DNA of 64,000 nucleotides, from the NCBI GenBank assembly GCA_018873245.2, contig JAEMBT020000002.1, forward strand, positions 9,026,001 through 9,090,000, given 5' to 3'. The translations under genes and the position numbers were made by a program. Origin of the DNA: Archegozetes longisetosus (taxonomy: Eukaryota > Arthropoda > Arachnida > Sarcoptiformes > Trhypochthoniidae). Of this stretch, positions 41,743-54,352 are shown one piece after another (positions within the stretch are counted from its first letter, which is position 1; every line of letters starts with the position of its first letter). The notes under the pieces were generated by a model, which worked only from the letters and a program-made list of their open reading frames with translations, was not told the DNA's origin and ran no database searches.

Positions 41743-44700
41743 CTAAATATAAAACAAATGTAAATTTTCTATAGAGCACAACCTATTTATACTTAATAAT
41801 AAAACGATTAGAGTGATGTTTGAAGTTAACACGGATGATATACTTTCGCACGATATGTCATCAGATCTGAGATCGAGAAGTGATATTCTTTTAACTTTTT
41901 GATTTTGTGGATGCGTTTGGTTGAAATGATCGCTATGTTTAGGAAGATATGCAATGCATTGACTCATTGATGCCATAGTATTTGCCTGTAGAGCTGCTTC
42001 TATATTAATAATTCTCATATCACTTATCAGTCTTTTCATCCAATCACTTATCCAAAGCAAATTGCAGTCGCATTTCAGTGGATTATCATCTAATAGTATT
42101 CCACCTGAAATTATTTTTAGTATATATAGTATAATGACCTGAATGTATATCTTTAGCTGGTAGAAAATGAAAATAGAGTAGAAGTTGAAATATTACCCAA
42201 CAATTGTTGCGATTCCCAGTCTTTCGTCATCTTATTGTCTGAGCGAACTAGAAAGACATCAGGTTTCAAAGTTTTGAGCTTGTTTTTTCTCAAATCAATG
42301 GTCATGTATCTAATGTCAGCCAAGTATTTGAGCAGACCAGTTGGAAGTATACTTATATTAGTGTTGGTCACTCTTAATGTTAGATCATAAGTGTTGTGCA
42401 GACCTTAATTAATGAAGAATCATGAAAATACTTTTCTGTGAAACAAAGCTAATCATCGCTAAAATAATTGTATTCATTAGCTTATAGTGTTTTAACGCAT
42501 CAATTCAAAGAGAAAAATAGAGAAGGGAATAGAGAGGGGAATAAATAGGCGAACAGAGAGAGCAATAGTGTTAATGAAAAACTCTTTTCAAATTTCAATG
42601 AATGCCTAATATTTGAATTTTCAATTAAATGAATTTAATTGAAATAATGATACGAGAGTGAGCAAAACGAAACTGCGTACCTAGAAAGGCATCGGGAAGT
42701 ATTTTAATTAAGTTGGAACCAGTTATTATGAGTTCTTTGAGTTTAGTCCCGAAAGCCCACTGGATTTGATGCGATAATGTGGTCTCTTGTACTTCGATCA
42801 ATGCACTTCTTAACGAAGCTGTCTTTGCTAATAGATCATGTAAACGAAATGATCTAACATTCGGATATGTGCTCGTCTTTATTGATATTAAATACCTTCA
42901 AATTCAATAATAGTTTATTAGTCTTTTAGATCATTGTTTTATTCCAAAAATCTAAATGATCGTCAAATTGATTGACTATTTCAATCTTAGTATCAGATAA
43001 TTTCTAAGAGTTACCCATAAGTCTCTGACTTAAATATTCAAAAATAAAAGCTTGACTAGTTGAAGTTTGGGCTAAGATTAAGTGAAAGATAAATAGTAGA
43101 ACCATTGAGTAGAGATTGACTATAGGGCTTACCTGTGGTCATGCAATAGACGAGTATCAATATATTGCAGACTTAATCCCCTTATGTCTAAATGACGCAA
43201 GTTTTGTAGATCGGAAAAGCTGGATGTGTCCAAAATATCAATCGGATTATATTGCAATTGAAGTACTTGTAATTTAGTCATATACTTCCAGAGATATCGC
43301 GGAACATCTTGTAATAAATTATTTGAGAGATCCAAATATCTGATACCTCTTGATCTGGCAATTGATTGCGGTTCTATGATTGATATGATGTTATCAGATA
43401 ATTCAAGATGTGCTAAATGTGGTAGATTTAGTAGGGGCAGAGTAGACAAAGTGATATTATTGAGCTTTAAAGTATTAAGATTTTGCAAAGTGTGTAGAAA
43501 AGATTTATTGTCAATTTTTTTGATAGGATTATTGCTGAGATCGAGCTGAAGCAATCTTATGAATTTAGTGAGTGAACGCTCTGCTAACTCCTGGATAAGA
43601 TTATTTGTGAGAGTCAGTTCAATTAGGTTTTCGCATGACATCACTTCAATCGGCACTGAACTGAAGTAATTATGCGATAAATCGAAATACTTTAGAGTTG
43701 GCTTCACTCCAAAACAGTTATTCTCCAAATCAAGTTTCGTTTCATTATCGACTTCAATATTCCTTAATTTATTGTTAGTCAACAGCAATCTTCCGATCGC
43801 TGTTCCGAGAAATGCGTTTTCAGGCAAAGTTGTTATCAAATTGTGACTTAAGTCAAGAACTCTTAAATTTTTCAGCTGATTGAAAATGGGAACAAACTCG
43901 TAAAGAGAGTCAATCTGATTATGCCTTAGACTTAAGACTTGTAAATCCGAAGAGAAAGTTTGATTTGAATAGTGAACGTTTTGTTTTATTAGATTATTGT
44001 CAAGTATGAGTATTTGTAGGTGAGAACAGAGGTTTATGGTAGCGATGGGAAGAGAGGATAGTTTATTATGATTTAAATGTAACGAATGCAAACTTGTACA
44101 TACAGCAGCACTAAATTGGTTGGGTATGTTTGATATTAAATTGAACGATAAATCCAATACACGTATATTCAATGTTTGTTTTGCCTGATCATCTGCGTTT
44201 GTGTTATTATTTATCCTGTTTGATAGTTCAACAGTACAACTACTCAATTGGCTGATCTCGTTGTGCGATACGTTAATATATAGGAATCCTTTTGGTGTAT
44301 CTTTTCCACCAGTCATTCCGCTAAATATGTCCATTGAGAAACATTTCAGTTTATTTTCATCCAGCAATATAGTGAGTGAGGGCGAGCTATCAGATAAGTT
44401 ATAAAATGCTGATCTCTCTATATTAGTTATGTAGTTCTTGGAAAGTATAACTGTTTTTAGTTTGCTAAGATTTCTAAAGGCGTATTTCTCTACAGTTGTG
44501 ATTTCATTCAGATATAAAGCTATATTCTCCAAATGTGGCAAATCTCTGAAAGTGTCCGATTTAATAATAGCCAACTGATTGCGGCTTAAGATTACAGTAC
44601 TTAGATTAGTATTTCCGCTAAAGTCAGACGAAATTTCAGTGATTTGATTGTTTTCTAGATCACAATGCATGAGAGCGGGCAATGATGAAGGTGTATGTTT

Positions 44701-46365
44701 CAATCTATTGTAGTCAAGTTGAAGCCATTTCAGTGAATGGAGAGAAGGAATAGAAACACTTTGAATAACCTGTCCTGCATTCATATAATTGAGTGCATAG
44801 CTTAGATCTAATAATTCGAGTGATCGCAACGGAACCAATATATCAGAACTTGCATGTAAAATATTATTCCCTCCTAGACGTAATTCGCGCAAATTCTTGG
44901 CGTGTTTCAATGCATCTCTAGAGATAGATTTGAGTGGATTTTTCGACAAACTTAATGAAAGGAGAGAAACAGCCCAATCGCCGAAATCGTTATGATCGAG
45001 TTGTGAAATTAAATTATCATTCAGGTTAATGCGTAGCAGATTCTTAGTTACACCTAACGCTCTGCTTGGAATACTTGCTAACAAGTTTCGGGACAAGTCC
45101 AACACTTCCAGACTATTAGCGCAATTTATGAATGCCTTCGGGTCAATATTTTTTATTCGGTTATTTTTAAGCAAGAGTTGTCGTATGCCATGAAGACTTT
45201 TCAATGCTTCTGGATATGTATCTATCAGATTATAATTGAGATCTAGTGCTTTGAGCTCCTCTTTCATCGGGCCATCAAATGCTTGCGATGAGATGAATGT
45301 CGATGTTATGCGATTGTTGGATAGGGATAAGCGCTCGACTGAGACCTGTCTAAATATTCCGGCAGGCAGTGATTGAATAAAATTGAAATCTAAATGCAAA
45401 TCCCTTATTCTGAGACGGGAATGCGAAATGTTTACATTGTTGTCGGTCGCATACTTTGTATGCTTTTCTGGGTTAGTGCTCTCTTGGCTAAGAAGATTAT
45501 GTGGGCTTTTGCTATCTCTGGCAGTAGCGAAAACATTGTTGGAAAACGACGAAATTAGATTGTGACTTAAGTCTAACATCTCTAAGTTTTGAGTCCCAAT
45601 TTTCATCTGTGGTAAGTGTCGAATCAAATTGCCTCTGAGTTGTAGAATCTGTATATTTTTTAGATTAGCTATCGAGTCGAGTGGTACTTCTTCCAAAAGA
45701 CAGTTAGCCAGTGATAATGTTGTTAGACTTGATGGAAAAGGAGTGCCTTCGATTCTGGTAATCATATTGCCATCTAAATCGAGGTACTCTAGATTTGAAA
45801 GGTCTCTAAACGTTTGATCCTGAACTACAGATAGGGAATTGTCACTTAGTAGCAAACTTCTCAATGAGCTTATATCCCTTAAATCCTTTGATTTAAGTTC
45901 TTCTATTTTGTTTCCTCTCAAACTCAACCATTGGAGTTGATGCAAATGCGCTAAGGCTAGGCTCGGAAATTCTCTTATATTGCTATGAGACAGCTCAAGT
46001 GTGGTCAATGTTTGCTGAAGACCTGAGCCAGAAAATGCAAATGGTTCAATAAGCCAGAGTTTACTTCTTGAAAGTGTAAAACTTGAGATCGACTTTATGT
46101 GACGAAAGTCTTTATTTTCTATTAGGGCGATATCACGCGCTCCTATTATTCTTATTCTATAGAAGTGGCTGGCTGGCAGTTCTGGTATCTTAGAGAGTGC
46201 AACTCCAATACAAGTGACTTCTGCCAATTGGCGCGCATAGTTGTAACAGAAACAAAGTTTGTTGAAATCACATGGAACTTGAACGGACAAAATAAATTCA
46301 ATCTTTCCAAATATCATACATCCAAACAAGAAATACAATATCTGAACACTTGAGGCCCACACCAT
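41743..46365 (-). CDS. chp: Chaoptin-like leucine-rich-repeat surface protein
   Basis: Chaoptin is a membrane-anchored adhesion protein of arthropod photoreceptors that holds rhabdomere microvilli together; relatives act elsewhere. Four exons: 43,133-46,365, 42,681-42,895, 42,197-42,403 and 41,743-42,104, all in phase, giving 1338 residues with no break. Residues 1-29 are a signal peptide (VWASSVQILYFLFGCMIFG). A short Cys cluster (CDFNKLCFCYN) caps the N-terminus. About 35-40 LRRs of roughly 24 residues follow (LEYLDLDGNMITRIEG, LRVLDLSHNLITTLPE). The C-terminal cap NPLKCDCNLLWI matches the chaoptin family. The last 30 residues are hydrophobic (ITLIVLLLSI), consistent with a GPI signal, though a membrane span cannot be excluded. 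A paralogous chaoptin-like gene is possible, since the family has several members. Confidence 0.85.
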
Positions 46366-49300
46366 ATTTTTCTTTTACTGTATAAATAAATCAAAAATTA
46401 TATCAAACACGTCTAATAATATATCATATTATTTTTGTATCTGAAAAATGTGCGCAACTCTTGTTTCAATAACAAGTCATATGCTCTAAATCTACGTTAG
46501 AAATAATATTAAATTTTTGAATTTTTGTAGTTATTTTGTTATCCGAAATATAGGGAAAGTTTATAACCAACCAATAGTAAGTGGTAAATAAGCAATCTAT
46601 TGAAGTGATGGCTAACAAGCTAGTCATATAAACTTAGTCGGCAATGTTGAGTTTTTGCTTGGCAGTATATAACAAAAAAGTCTATCAAAGTTTAGCAGTC
46701 ATATTATTGCCATACAGTCGATTGATTTCTCTATTGGAACGATTGGGCTTAGCTTAAAGTGTTGACGGCAGCTGTTGAATGATTTGGCACATATTTGATA
46801 ACTTTATAAACGTAGCAGTAAATTGTACGAAATAGGATTGAGCACAAATTGTTACTTTATAAACTAAGCTATTTGTTCGTAATCGCCAATTTAACTGATC
46901 ATTTCTTATCTATTCAGTGTGTTTTGAAAGATTGTTTTCTATTTTTTGTTGAATCAGTCCTATCTCGAACTGAAATAAACATTAGAGATTACGCTTAATG
47001 GTAATCACTCGACGTTTTTTGAAAGCCTAAAAACGCTAATAATAATGCACTAAATATATGACTAAACCTGAAAAATCGATTTTTAATTAGACTCAGAAGC
47101 AGTCGACTTTTTAGGAAATTAAAGCTAAGATTACTGTCCGAAACTGTTCAGAATTGATCAGAAAAGCTAATATTTGTAAGATTATAGTGATAAGTAATAA
47201 ATCCTTAAAGATTCAAATGAGTGGCATAAGTCCTAAACCTTTATGAATAATTCAATACAAGTCAAACAAATAATTCCAATAAAAATAAGGGAGCTTCAAA
47301 AGCTGCTGACGGCTCTTAATATAAGAATGAAAGTTTTAAAAGCTCTCATTATATGTGATACATATGAGCAAAGAGGAAATTATGCTAAGCTTTTAATGTT
47401 AATTCCGTAAAACTGGTTTCAAGTCACACCAGTTATGAATGGGTTAAGCGTAACTTTCGAAGTCTATTTCAAATATGTTTTATCAAAATATTGATATAAA
47501 AATGAGTTTGTGTCGAGTTATTATTTAAAAATATAACCAAACTATAGATTAGACTGAAATATAACAAAATTATAGATTAGACAGGATCTGAGCTACATTT
47601 GGGAATTGATGTGACATTAGGCGATAAGTGGAGGCACATCACTCTTAATGCGTGACTGAGAGAAGACAAAGTGCGTGAAACTTTTTCCAAAAATCTTAAA
47701 GATAACTGCGAAGCTTTCTTTCATTTCTACTTTCCATTACGGTCTCTGATCGGACTAAATTTTTGCATCGATGGTCACTTCACGTGTCAAGTGTGCCCTA
47801 AATCCCTTAATATAATTATCACTGAAATACGTTTATTCCTATCTAATTGTTTCTATCAAATCATTTCGTACTTTCTCTCATTAGCTAAACTTCAGTTAAT
47901 TTAACATCAAATTGACTCCACTTTTCAATATTACTAATACTGACAGATCAGAAGTATATTTAAACACTAATTAAATTTGATTTAATTATAGGTTAGCAAA
48001 AAAAGTCAAGTTTTGTTTTGTAAAATATTCAGCATTTCGAAGTTGAGGCAAATATTATACTGAATGATTTGAAAGAGATTCATAGCAACTAGAAACGATG
48101 CATTTTAATAAGAACATTTCTATGTTGCCATAATAATCCATATAATATTTGATTGAATCCCTAATCATTCTAGACAATAAGGGGATCATAATCAAAAATC
48201 AAACTAAAATTCACGTGTACGACAGGGAGAATGAGGTGGATTATGTGTTTTCTCGTAGCTACGAATCATTTTAATGTAGTTCACTGTAAGCGATTCAGTC
48301 GCACGATAAAGTGTATTGCTCTACAACGTTAATTCAATTAACTTCTCATAACAGCATACTTTGCTTTGATAGAATGTAGTCTTCGAGGGTAAAATCAAAC
48401 GAAAACACTATTCTGTTAACGAAATAAGGAGAATCAAACACTAGTGATAAAGAGCTGAAAAAGTAAAGAAAGTAAAACAAACTTCAATTGAGAAATTTAT
48501 TTTCATCTTAGACAGAGTTTTCAAATATGAAGTCTAATTAAAAATAGTTTAGATTGAAAGGTGCTGTCAAATTGAGTTATGAAGCAAAAAGAGTTTATCA
48601 AAACCAAATTGAAACAAATGATGCCACACTTGATTATTGAAGACCGAAAATCCTTCGAATAAAATTTGGGCTTTCGCTAATGATTTTGATCATTAAAGCA
48701 TTAGGTAGTGATGGCTTATTGAAAATCTCGTTAAAGTTATTAATCAGACTTAAGTCCCTTTAAGGGTATTTCATTAAAGTTAAATCTGGAAATAAGCGAA
48801 AGTTTATTCATCTGAAGAAAGCTAATGAATTTGATAATTCAATCTCATAGTTTCAATGGTAAGGGAAATCGCTTACTCGATCACTTTTTCTACCAATTAT
48901 TGCTAGTTTTTGCAATTGAGTGTCTGATAACTTAATCTAATTTGGCCAAAAAAGATAAAACTAAAGAGAAAAATGAAAATGCAATATAAATACAACTTGA
49001 GATTTATGTAGGAATGCTTTACTGGATGTTTAAAAGCTTATTAAAGAGTGGTAAATAGGAAAATCTGGATAAAGACACGAAATTATGGGGTTGGGCGATA
49101 GAGAAGAGTGTTGGGTATTTTAATCAATATCTATCAAGGCGTTTATTGTTACACTAAAGTTAGCCTTTTTGCTTGGATAACGTATTTTCCATGGCGAGTA
49201 AGACAGCAATCTTTAGCTTTACAAACATAATACTGTTTCTATTTCTTAGTTGCTTTGGCAGACGTGACCTGCGATTTAACGAATCAACACACTAGGAGTT

Positions 49301-52300
49301 CTGTCCCTGTGGGAAATTTTAGCTTTCTCCTTTCAACATAACACAGTAAATACCTTACTCTACTTGCAGTCCATACCGTCATTGCCTTCATTCTACTTGC
49401 AATTTGACTGAATCTGTCGTAATCGATATTTTTACTACTAGTTATTTTATACCGATCACTAAAAGTGTCCTCATATGTCCTCATATTTCCTAAAAACTTA
49501 AATCAGATCATCAAATAATAACAAAAATAATAGATTACATCATTAAACGATAGGAGGGATTAATTTTGTTAAGTGACTCCAAATCGAAAATTAGATTTTG
49601 TAGAAAGAGTTTGTAGTATATGTGGATTTGATAGAAATATTAATTCTGACATAAGACATAAATCTATATATGATTGCCTTAATGTTGAAGAGAGTGATGA
49701 AATATGGTTCACGTCTTCTATGGTATGATGTATTAGACTCTATCAATCATTCGAATGGTTTCCGTTTCTCAACTAATAACATCCAAATAACCTAAACTAT
49801 TAGTTACATCAATACTTACATAATATTATTATATTAAAGATAATATTATCCTATTAAATATCTTTCTCATCTTTACATTACTTTCTTATCGTTTAGGAAT
49901 CGATCAAAAGTTTTGTTGAATTTTGTATAGAATTGGAATAAGCGTAAAAAGTAATTGGTTTGTATTGAGCTACTTTTCAAGTTTGTGAATAGGATCTTTT
50001 GTTGGCTGATTAAAATTTAAAGCATAGTCTGAAGCATTAGTATGATAGATATACGTGAAAGAGAAATCTAAAATATTATCAATAGTATCATTTATAGGGA
50101 GCAGTAGAATAAATTAAAGTGGCACTCACATATCTCACTAAAGTGTACTGAGACCTCTGCCTAAAATCTATCTCTGCCTGAAACCTATCTCTGCCCAAAA
50201 ATGCTCAACCAACCATCTTCAAATCAAACGATCTCTGAATATTTGATAGACGCTCAAAAGCATACACCAAATCAACTTGAAATATGTGTCAGCGTTTATG
50301 TATTTGTTTTTTCTTTTGAATAAAACAAAAAGACAGTCGCGTAGTTTGTATTCAATGAGACGGCCTTAAAATGAAATGTCAGTTTTTCTAACAAAGCTAA
50401 CTAAGTGTATGAAAATTGGATTTATCATTCAGAATTGAAAACTGAATTCTCTAGTCAAATTTATTAGACAAATCTTGTTTGTTTAAGCCCAAGTCAGAGT
50501 AAAATATCACTATTTTATTGCCTTATTAAGTCGACGCACTCAAAATTCTTACTTCAGTTGAATTTTCAACTTTTTTCAGACATAAAGTATCAATCATTTA
50601 ACAAATGGTTTCATTTTATTGGCAAATGGTTTCACCACTAACAGGATCGGACTGAATTAAATATTGATTGAAAAGTATGAACAGTTTCTAGACAGAGAAA
50701 CATGTACTGAATCAACAAAAGGCTTATAATATGCAAGTTTAAATTCCAAGTTTTACACTTTTTTGAACAAACTTCACAAATTAGCTTTCTCCTAGAACAT
50801 TATTCAAATTTGTTCTGTATTGGCCATTAGTTTGATTTGCTTTCTAATTATGCCTACGAGAAAAGTGAGCATTATATTAAAAGTAAGATTTTCTTTTGAT
50901 AGCTTTTACATTCCTTGATAAGCTATTTTTAGATGACTGATTTTTGATTTAAATTGAAAGAGCGATCAACGGATATGATATTTTAAGACAATTTAAATAA
51001 TGCGCAACTACTCGGTTATAGTAATATTTGGTTTACTCAAGAAACTTGGTTTCAAGAAGTTACCAAACCCATATTTAAATTCAAAACTCAAATAATTAGG
51101 AAAATCCTGAAAAATTAAACGAACAATGAATTGAAATTAAATTGTTTAAAGAAAAGATATACGTCAAATTGAATCATGAACAAACAAGCTTTGGTTTAAC
51201 GAACGCATTCGAGCCTTTGCCGCGACAACTTTACGAAATATGAAGATCTAATTAGCTTTAGTGTTGCGGAAGAATGAGTATCAGTTGGAAATGATTAGAA
51301 AGTATTCTTTCTTTGGCTAATGAACTGATTAACTATGTGTTTCGACCAGAAGAATGAGTGGAATAAAGATAGATTTGATAGATGCTAAAAACATGCATCA
51401 CATAAATAAAGCTTCACTGCCTATAAACGCATCTCATACTCATGGGTACAATCAAATAGTAATTGAGGTGAAGACAAAACCTCAACTCTTATTAATACTA
51501 AACGATACATCAATACACACTTTTCTGCTGACAACTATCTGTCAATCGGATTGAATCGATCACTTTCTCAAGAATAACTTAGACGTCGACTAAAATGTTG
51601 AGTTAGTTGAAGTGAAAAATAAAGAAAAATTAGTCAGTGTTTAACGTATCGAAGTAATTGAAATCAATTCTATCTGTAATTATTGAGATAATATATGACT
51701 TATTTGCTTGTTTTCGACAAGCAAATACAATTAGTTGATCGCGCCTTCAAATTTCAAATCTATTGAAATGCTTTGAGAAAAGTGTATCAATCATTTGGAT
51801 TTCTTTTTTGCATTACTTTAGGCTAATCAATGGAAAGCTTTATTTACTTAAACCTTCGTATTAGCTAGAGCTTTCATTGCTGTCAAGCCCTTAAAATGGT
51901 TGGATTTCCCACGTGTGAGAATTAAGGGACGCAAGAGATGCATCAGTGAATGAATGCCACTCTTGTCACTCGATAGGACAGCATTTGCACATCACTATGT
52001 AATTCGTTTGTTATATTCTGTGCTTCATTGCACACCAGGAGCCCATAAGCCTATATCTATCTTATTCTTCTCCCTTTTATACTAACTTCTATTCACCCAA
52101 ATACTCATAATAAAGCGAGATATATACAATGTTTACAATCAACATAACCTATTCCATTACAATAAAACTTAATTGCAATAACACTAATACAATTGGACTC
52201 AAGTTACAATAACTTATCATCAACTCGCATTGAACTTTTCGGGATGATCAATAGCTCAAATTGTCGATAGCAACTTATGAAAAGTTTGGAGGATACAAGT

Positions 52301-54146
52301 GTAAGGCATCGAAACGTATATGGAATAAAGTTTGTAGTCATCAAACTCATCCTTAGGTTTAAATTATAATTGATTAACATATTCTTAATATGAATGTAAT
52401 GATATGTTAATTGTAAGATCAAACATCAAGTCAAATCTGATCAAACATACCTCTAAAGGCATTGGTTGAAATTGCTTTAAATCGCATTTTACAATGCATT
52501 AAAGTTAATATTTACTTAAATAATAGGCAAGGTTTTAAATATATTTAACATGCGGGAAATTGGCCTTCGGAATAAAAATTAGATATTCCCGAAAAGTGCA
52601 ATGACTCATGATGGCCTCAGGTTTGATAATCAAATTCATTTGCAATAAAATCGAGCTTTTATATAAATAAGGGCTCACAAGTGCATTTGGGCAGCGATAG
52701 CTCTCTCCTAGCTTAAAGTTGTTCGAAAGGTCAAATGTTACTTAATGGCTAAACTATTTCAAAAAGTTAATTTCAACTCAAAATATATGGTTCTAAAATT
52801 CAAATATATTTAATGGATGTAATATGAGCTAAATTCTAGTCTACATCAAAATTCTGCGTTCGTAGAAAAGATTTGGGTTTTCTATTTTAAAATTTGAAAT
52901 TTTTTTCCATTTAACCAAAAGAATAACCGACAAAATAACCAAAACACAATCAACAAAATAACCAACAAAATAATCAGCAATCAAAAATAACGATACTTTA
53001 GTTCAAGCCATAATAGAGATGAAAAATGATCAGTTAAGGTTGCTTAAAATTGCTTTTTTCAAAGTTCTCGCACTGTATAATAAGTCGATCTTTTACTATG
53101 AATTTGTGCACAAATCAATTTTTCATATTGAAAAAGACTAAAGCATCGAAAGAGAGGTACAAATATATCATTTTAAGTATTGATACCTTTTTTTGAATGA
53201 GAAACTAGCTGGAGAACAAACTATTTGACATGTTTTCTGCTGTAATTCTATTGATTGCTACTTCTTCTGCATTTATTATTACTGCATCACATTCTCTATT
53301 ATTGGTGAAGCACTTATTGCTAGAGTTAACGCATATTTGATCTGATGTAATGAAATTCCATCCTCTTCTCATAAGCATCAGAATTGATGTAACTTTTTAT
53401 TAGAATATGAATTAACTTTTTTTATTAAAATCTAGCTCAACTGCAAACTTTGCACTTTTACATTATGACATTTTCTAATTATAGTTAATTCATACTAATA
53501 TTCAATAGAAGCAAAAGTTCACAAACATTGAAAAACAATAAAAATAGTTTGTTTCAGTTTAAAAGTTTCTCGTTCAATTCAATCTGGATCACAGCTGAAC
53601 TGGGAGTTCGAACAGAATTTCGAGATACAAGAGTTTGATAAAACTTGATTTGAAATGTGAAGAGTAAAACGTAAATTAGATGTAAAGCTTACCTCTAGTT
53701 GTTCTCCTACAAACCAAATATGACAGAATAGATTGACCAGATCTATAGGAACATTAATATTGTCGTAGGATCCGAATGATAGGGAATAACTTAAGTGAGA
53801 TCGAGAGTACATCATAAGAGTAAAAGGTTGCCGCTATGAGGCAAAAGCAGTAAAGCTTTAGCGAAATGAACTTTTATGTTTAGCCCCTGATCGCTTTTGC
53901 ATCTCACTTCAACAAAATACTGAAGACAGTGAACGCAGTGAACACACGCTTCACTACAACTTATGCTTACTCTATGCGTGTGCACACTTTCAAACACTTC
54001 TCCTCGTTTGCCAGCTTTTGTTTCTCTTTTATACTTCTATCAAATCCCGAATCGAAAGATCAACTCATGCTTAACATTCGGCTACGGATCCATTAAACAT
54101 GAAAATATTTGAATTCAGTCTTGAAAATAGAATGTAAGATTCAGTT
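46366..54146. other. Long intergenic region, 7.8 kb
   Basis: No gene I can support. Frames here are short, start and stop at random and lack known motifs. Two stretches have splice-like edges on the minus strand: 53,700-53,815 (MMYSRSHLSYSLSFGSYDNI, followed by GTAAGC) and 52,451-52,485 (MRFKAISTNAFR, followed by GTATGT). Either could be a small exon of an unseen gene, but nothing links them. Low-complexity AAAATAACCAAC units lie at 52,920-52,980. No tRNA or clear transposon was found. Confidence 0.35.
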
Positions 54147-54205
54147 GGGTTGGGATTAGGTTAGGTTAGGTCGGGCTAAGTCGGGTTAGGCTAGATTAGG
54201 TTAAG
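54147..54205. repeat. Degenerate TTAGG tract (telomere-like)
   Basis: About 59 bp of TTAGG-type units on the plus strand (GGATTAGGTTAGGTTAGGTC, then GGGTTAGGCTAGATTAGG), about 150 bp past the TKFC stop. TTAGG is the ancestral arthropod telomere repeat. Short internal tracts can arise by repair of breaks with telomerase or simply as a microsatellite. Confidence 0.6.
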
Positions 54206-54352
54206 TAAATAAAAATCTCAGTTACAATTGTCAGATAACTGTTAGTATTGAATTGAGAAACGATACAAAATAAATGCTATCTATCTCGCAAACTAGACAC
54301 ATAAGATATTCTCTATTTATATTTATGTGCGATAATAGGATTAATCTTTTAT

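Noticed and set aside
47671-52422. Several 60-80-residue frames in the long gap
   Set aside because: Random starts and stops, no conserved motif, no consistent splice phase between them.
53579-53997. Two adjacent minus-strand frames read as a gene
   Set aside because: Different frames, no homology recognised, and only one has a convincing donor site; kept only as a possible exon in the gap note.
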